Assembly: GCA_963811335.1 (NCBI GenBank)
Contig: CAWERB010000017.1
Coordinates: 248,001-312,000, forward strand
Direction of reading: 5' to 3'
Length of the DNA stretch: 64,000 bases
Source: Trebonia sp963811335
GTDB taxonomy: Bacteria; Actinomycetota; Actinomycetes; Streptosporangiales; Streptosporangiaceae
Shown piece by piece: positions 61,907-64,000 of the stretch (the first letter of the stretch is position 1; each line of letters opens with the position of its first letter). The notes under the pieces are model-generated. The model was not told the DNA's origin, did not search any database, and worked only from the letters and a program-made list of their open reading frames with translations. A program made the translations under genes and the position numbers.

Positions 61907-63346
61907 ATGCCGTCATCAGCTGACGCATCCGGCGATGTCCTGCCTGACCCCGAGGGCGGGCAGGAAGGCAGCCAGGGCGCTCCTGCGGGGGAAAGCGGGG
62001 ACGACGCCGTCAGCTCACGGACCCGGCGCCGCCGCCTGGTGAGAAACGTGACCGCCCTGGCGGTGACCGCGGCGGTGGCGGCCGGCGTGATCGTCGCCGT
62101 CTCCGTCGCCGGCAACTCGGCGCCCGCGCCCGTCGGCGCCGCCACCGCGGGCGCAGGCGCGGCGGGCGGAGCCGCTGCCCGCCCGGCCGTGCTGGCGAAC
62201 GAGGCGGCGGCCACCGTGGCGGTCGTCAAGACGAGCGGTTCCATTACCGGCGGGCCGGTGCTCGGCCGCGACGGCCAGCTGTGGATGGTGGAGGTCGGCC
62301 AGGCCACCGGTCAGCCCATGCTCGCGGCGGTCAACCCGACGACCTACGCGGTGTCCACGTACCCGCTGCCTGCCTCGCTTGGCGCCCTTTCCCTGCGGTA
62401 CACCGGAGCGGAGGCGTTCGACAACGTGGGGCAGCTGTGGCTCGGCGCGGAGGCGGCACCCGCCGGGCAGCAGCCCACGGGCATGCTGGTCCGTTACCTG
62501 CTGAGCACGGGCGCCATCACCCACTTCTCCCTCGTCGGCACCTGTAGCGACGATCCCGCGGCGCAGCCGGCTCAGCTCTCCACCGCGTCGGACGGCGGCG
62601 TCTGGGTTGAGTGCCCTAGCCCCGACTCCGTGGCCACCTCCATCGTCAGGCTCCAGCGGGACGGCGAGTTCATCCGGCCGTACCTCGTGAATACCCTGAA
62701 CCGCGCGATGCTGGGGACCAGCCTGTTCGGCGAGATCGCGAACCTGCCGCGGGCCAAGATCGGGCCGCTGGCGCCCGTCGTCGGCGGGGTCATGTGGGGC
62801 ATGACGGCAGGCGGGTTCGTCCAGATCACCGCCACGGGCGCCGAGACGTTCACCGCGACGAGCCCGGACACCACCGAGCTGGTGACCCAGGCCTTCCTCC
62901 GGGCCCAGCCCTTCCAGCTCGCCGGGAACAGCCAGTCGCTCACCGTCGGGGGCGTCGGCGAATGCCGCCCCCTCAGCGCGCCGGCCAGCCAGGCCCAGGA
63001 GTGCGCCGTCTCCGTCGACCCCTTCGGCGGCCAGACCATGCTCGCCGCGGCACCCGATGACGACGGCCACGCCGGCAACACGAGCGTGCACCCGGCCGGC
63101 ATGGACGCATCCGGTGACCTCTGGTTCATCGTCGACGGCACGGCCGGCGGCCAGGCGCCCGGTGGCCAGTACTTCTTCGAGGTGACCTCCGGCGGCGGAA
63201 CCCGGATCATCCCGTTCAGCGTGCCCGGCGGCGCCCTCCCCGTCCCGGTGGTTCAGGCGCCGGTCATCACCCAGGACGGCGCGGTGTGGACGGTCGACCC
63301 GGGGGCGGGTCCCGGTGCCCTCGTTGAGGTCAGGCCCAGGGTCTGA
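61907..63346 (+). CDS. Membrane-anchored propeller-like protein
   Basis: About 479 residues from ATG 61907 (TTG 61901 is possible; no ribosome site, perhaps leaderless). The N-terminal cytoplasmic part (~45 residues, ending SSRTRRRRLVRN) precedes one helix (VTALAVTAAVAAGVIVAVSV). The extracytoplasmic part has repeated blades like those of virginiamycin-B-lyase-type propellers: GPVLGRDGQLWMVEVGQATG, AFDNVGQLWLGAEAAP, SDGGVWVECPSPDS, HPAGMDASGDLWFIVDG, ITQDGAVWTVDPGAG. The function is unknown. It is divergent from the AsnC regulator. Confidence 0.85.
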   Translation: MPSSADASGDVLPDPEGGQEGSQGAPAGESGDDAVSSRTRRRRLVRNVTALAVTAAVAAGVIVAVSVAGNSAPAPVGAATAGAGAAGGAAARPAVLANEAAATVAVVKTSGSITGGPVLGRDGQLWMVEVGQATGQPMLAAVNPTTYAVSTYPLPASLGALSLRYTGAEAFDNVGQLWLGAEAAPAGQQPTGMLVRYLLSTGAITHFSLVGTCSDDPAAQPAQLSTASDGGVWVECPSPDSVATSIVRLQRDGEFIRPYLVNTLNRAMLGTSLFGEIANLPRAKIGPLAPVVGGVMWGMTAGGFVQITATGAETFTATSPDTTELVTQAFLRAQPFQLAGNSQSLTVGGVGECRPLSAPASQAQECAVSVDPFGGQTMLAAAPDDDGHAGNTSVHPAGMDASGDLWFIVDGTAGGQAPGGQYFFEVTSGGGTRIIPFSVPGGALPVPVVQAPVITQDGAVWTVDPGAGPGALVEVRPRV

Positions 63347-63387
63347 CCGAAGGCCGTGGCGCATTCCGCCGCCAAAGCCTGGGATAA

Positions 63388-63411
63388 GTCGAGAACCGGC
63401 GTATCTGGCCG
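63388..63411. promoter_or_regulatory. 24-bp element upstream of the MFS gene, copy of 61760
   Basis: GTCGAGAACCGGCGTATCTG followed by GCCG, two transitions away from the copy at the AsnC gene, about 90 bp before the MFS start codon. Probably an operator for the AsnC-type regulator. Confidence 0.6.
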
Positions 63412-63502
63412 CGATGGCTAGGGATTGAACCCGGGAATAGGCCATGCTGTGTCGCGGGGGCCAGTGAGGGGCCGACAGATGCGTGAATGGAAGGAACCAA
63501 CG

Positions 63503-64000
63503 ATGCGCAAGTGGTTGCCGCTGGCGGCGATCTGCGCCGGGGCGTGCATGCTGCTCGTCGACGTGACGATCGTGAACGTGGCGCTGCCCGACATGGCCAG
63601 GCAGCTGCACACGACGTTCAGCGACCTGCAGTGGGTGATCGACCTGTACGCGCTGGTGCTCGGGGCGCTGGTGCTGACCGTCGGGTCGGTGGCGGACCGC
63701 TTCGGCCGCCGTCGGCTCTACCTGATCGGACTGGTGCTGTTCGCCGTGGCGTCGCTCGCCTGCGGCATGGCGCCGGACGTCGGCCTGCTGATCGCGGCCC
63801 GCGGCGTGCAGGGCGTGGGCGCCGCGGCGATGTTCGCCACGACGATGGCGCTGATCAGCAACACCTACACCGGGCGCGAGCGCGGCCTGGCGTTCGGCAT
63901 CTGGGGAGCGGTCAACGGCGCCGCGTCCGCGGTGGGCCCGATCATCGGCGGGCTGCTCACCGCGAACTTCGGCTGGCGGTGGATCTTCCTGGTCAACCTG
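63503..64000 (+). CDS. MFS drug exporter, DHA2 family (cut by the window end)
   Basis: ATG 63503 has AAGGA eight bases upstream. The first 166 residues show the usual start of 14-helix EmrB/QacA-type exporters: AAICAGACMLLVDVTIVNVA, helix 2 with motif A VGSVADRFGRRRLYLIG, LIAARGVQGVGAAAMFATTM, and motif C AVNGAASAVGPIIGGLL followed by FGWRWIFLVNL. The gene continues beyond base 64000. Confidence 0.95.
   Translation, partial: MRKWLPLAAICAGACMLLVDVTIVNVALPDMARQLHTTFSDLQWVIDLYALVLGALVLTVGSVADRFGRRRLYLIGLVLFAVASLACGMAPDVGLLIAARGVQGVGAAAMFATTMALISNTYTGRERGLAFGIWGAVNGAASAVGPIIGGLLTANFGWRWIFLVNL

Overview
The window is GC-rich throughout (about 70% by eye) and carries a typical Actinomycetota gene set: leaderless or GTG/TTG starts, Ser/Thr kinases with extracellular sensor domains, ECF sigma / exported-partner pairs, a DUF5999 protein, a CoxMSL-like molybdenum hydroxylase and NarL- and OmpR-type two-component systems. 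A soil filamentous actinomycete (Streptosporangiales or Streptomycetales-like) is likely, but the sequence alone does not settle the genus. No rRNA, tRNA, CRISPR array or origin was seen.

Layout. 1-9.3 kb: the N-terminus of an unidentified protein, an internally deleted truncated hemoglobin, an ABC efflux operon with its two-component system (4766 down to 977), a scar zone of gene remnants (4884-6077), an OmpR-type two-component system divergent from a small membrane protein, and an MBL-fold hydrolase. 9.3-11.5 kb: an in-frame MerR-PurC fusion with a perfect internal ribosome site, and a conserved hypothetical protein. 11.6-20.4 kb: a CoxM/CoxS/CoxL-like operon, CspA, arginine deiminase and UvrA. 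20.6-30.7 kb: PobA, a hydrolase, DUF5999, an AbiEii-type nucleotidyltransferase neighbourhood that includes a serine recombinase lacking its catalytic serine, an ECF sigma factor with its membrane-anchored partner, a kinase with a PQQ-type beta-propeller, and an FMN reductase. 30.8-43.7 kb: a secreted SGNH esterase, a heterodimeric ABC exporter, an operon of membrane proteins, aminotransferase and GNAT, a sulfite-oxidase-like enzyme, a PPOX protein, a zinc-ribbon coiled-coil protein and an ABC-2 permease. 43.8-60.8 kb: a cell-surface glycan locus (asparagine-synthase-like protein, glycosyltransferases, WecB, WecC, a Ser/Thr kinase, a long coiled-coil protein and a GT39-like mannosyltransferase-type membrane protein). 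60.8-64 kb: a tandem AsnC regulator divergent from an exported propeller protein and an MFS exporter cut by the window end.

How the genes work together. WecB and WecC would make UDP-ManNAc and then UDP-ManNAcA. The neighbouring glycosyltransferases and the ABC-2 permease could build and export a uronic-acid polymer, and the asparagine-synthase-like protein could amidate the uronic acid (inference). The dimeric AsnC regulator probably controls itself and the MFS exporter through a 24-bp element found in front of both. The OmpR-type regulator probably binds its own promoter at TAACCG direct repeats.

Sequence quality. At least eleven genes that are otherwise well conserved are each broken by one to three single-step frameshifts, several in homopolymers. 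This looks more like uncorrected indels of a long-read or metagenomic assembly than mass pseudogenisation. I annotate such genes over their full span and give the approximate frameshift position.
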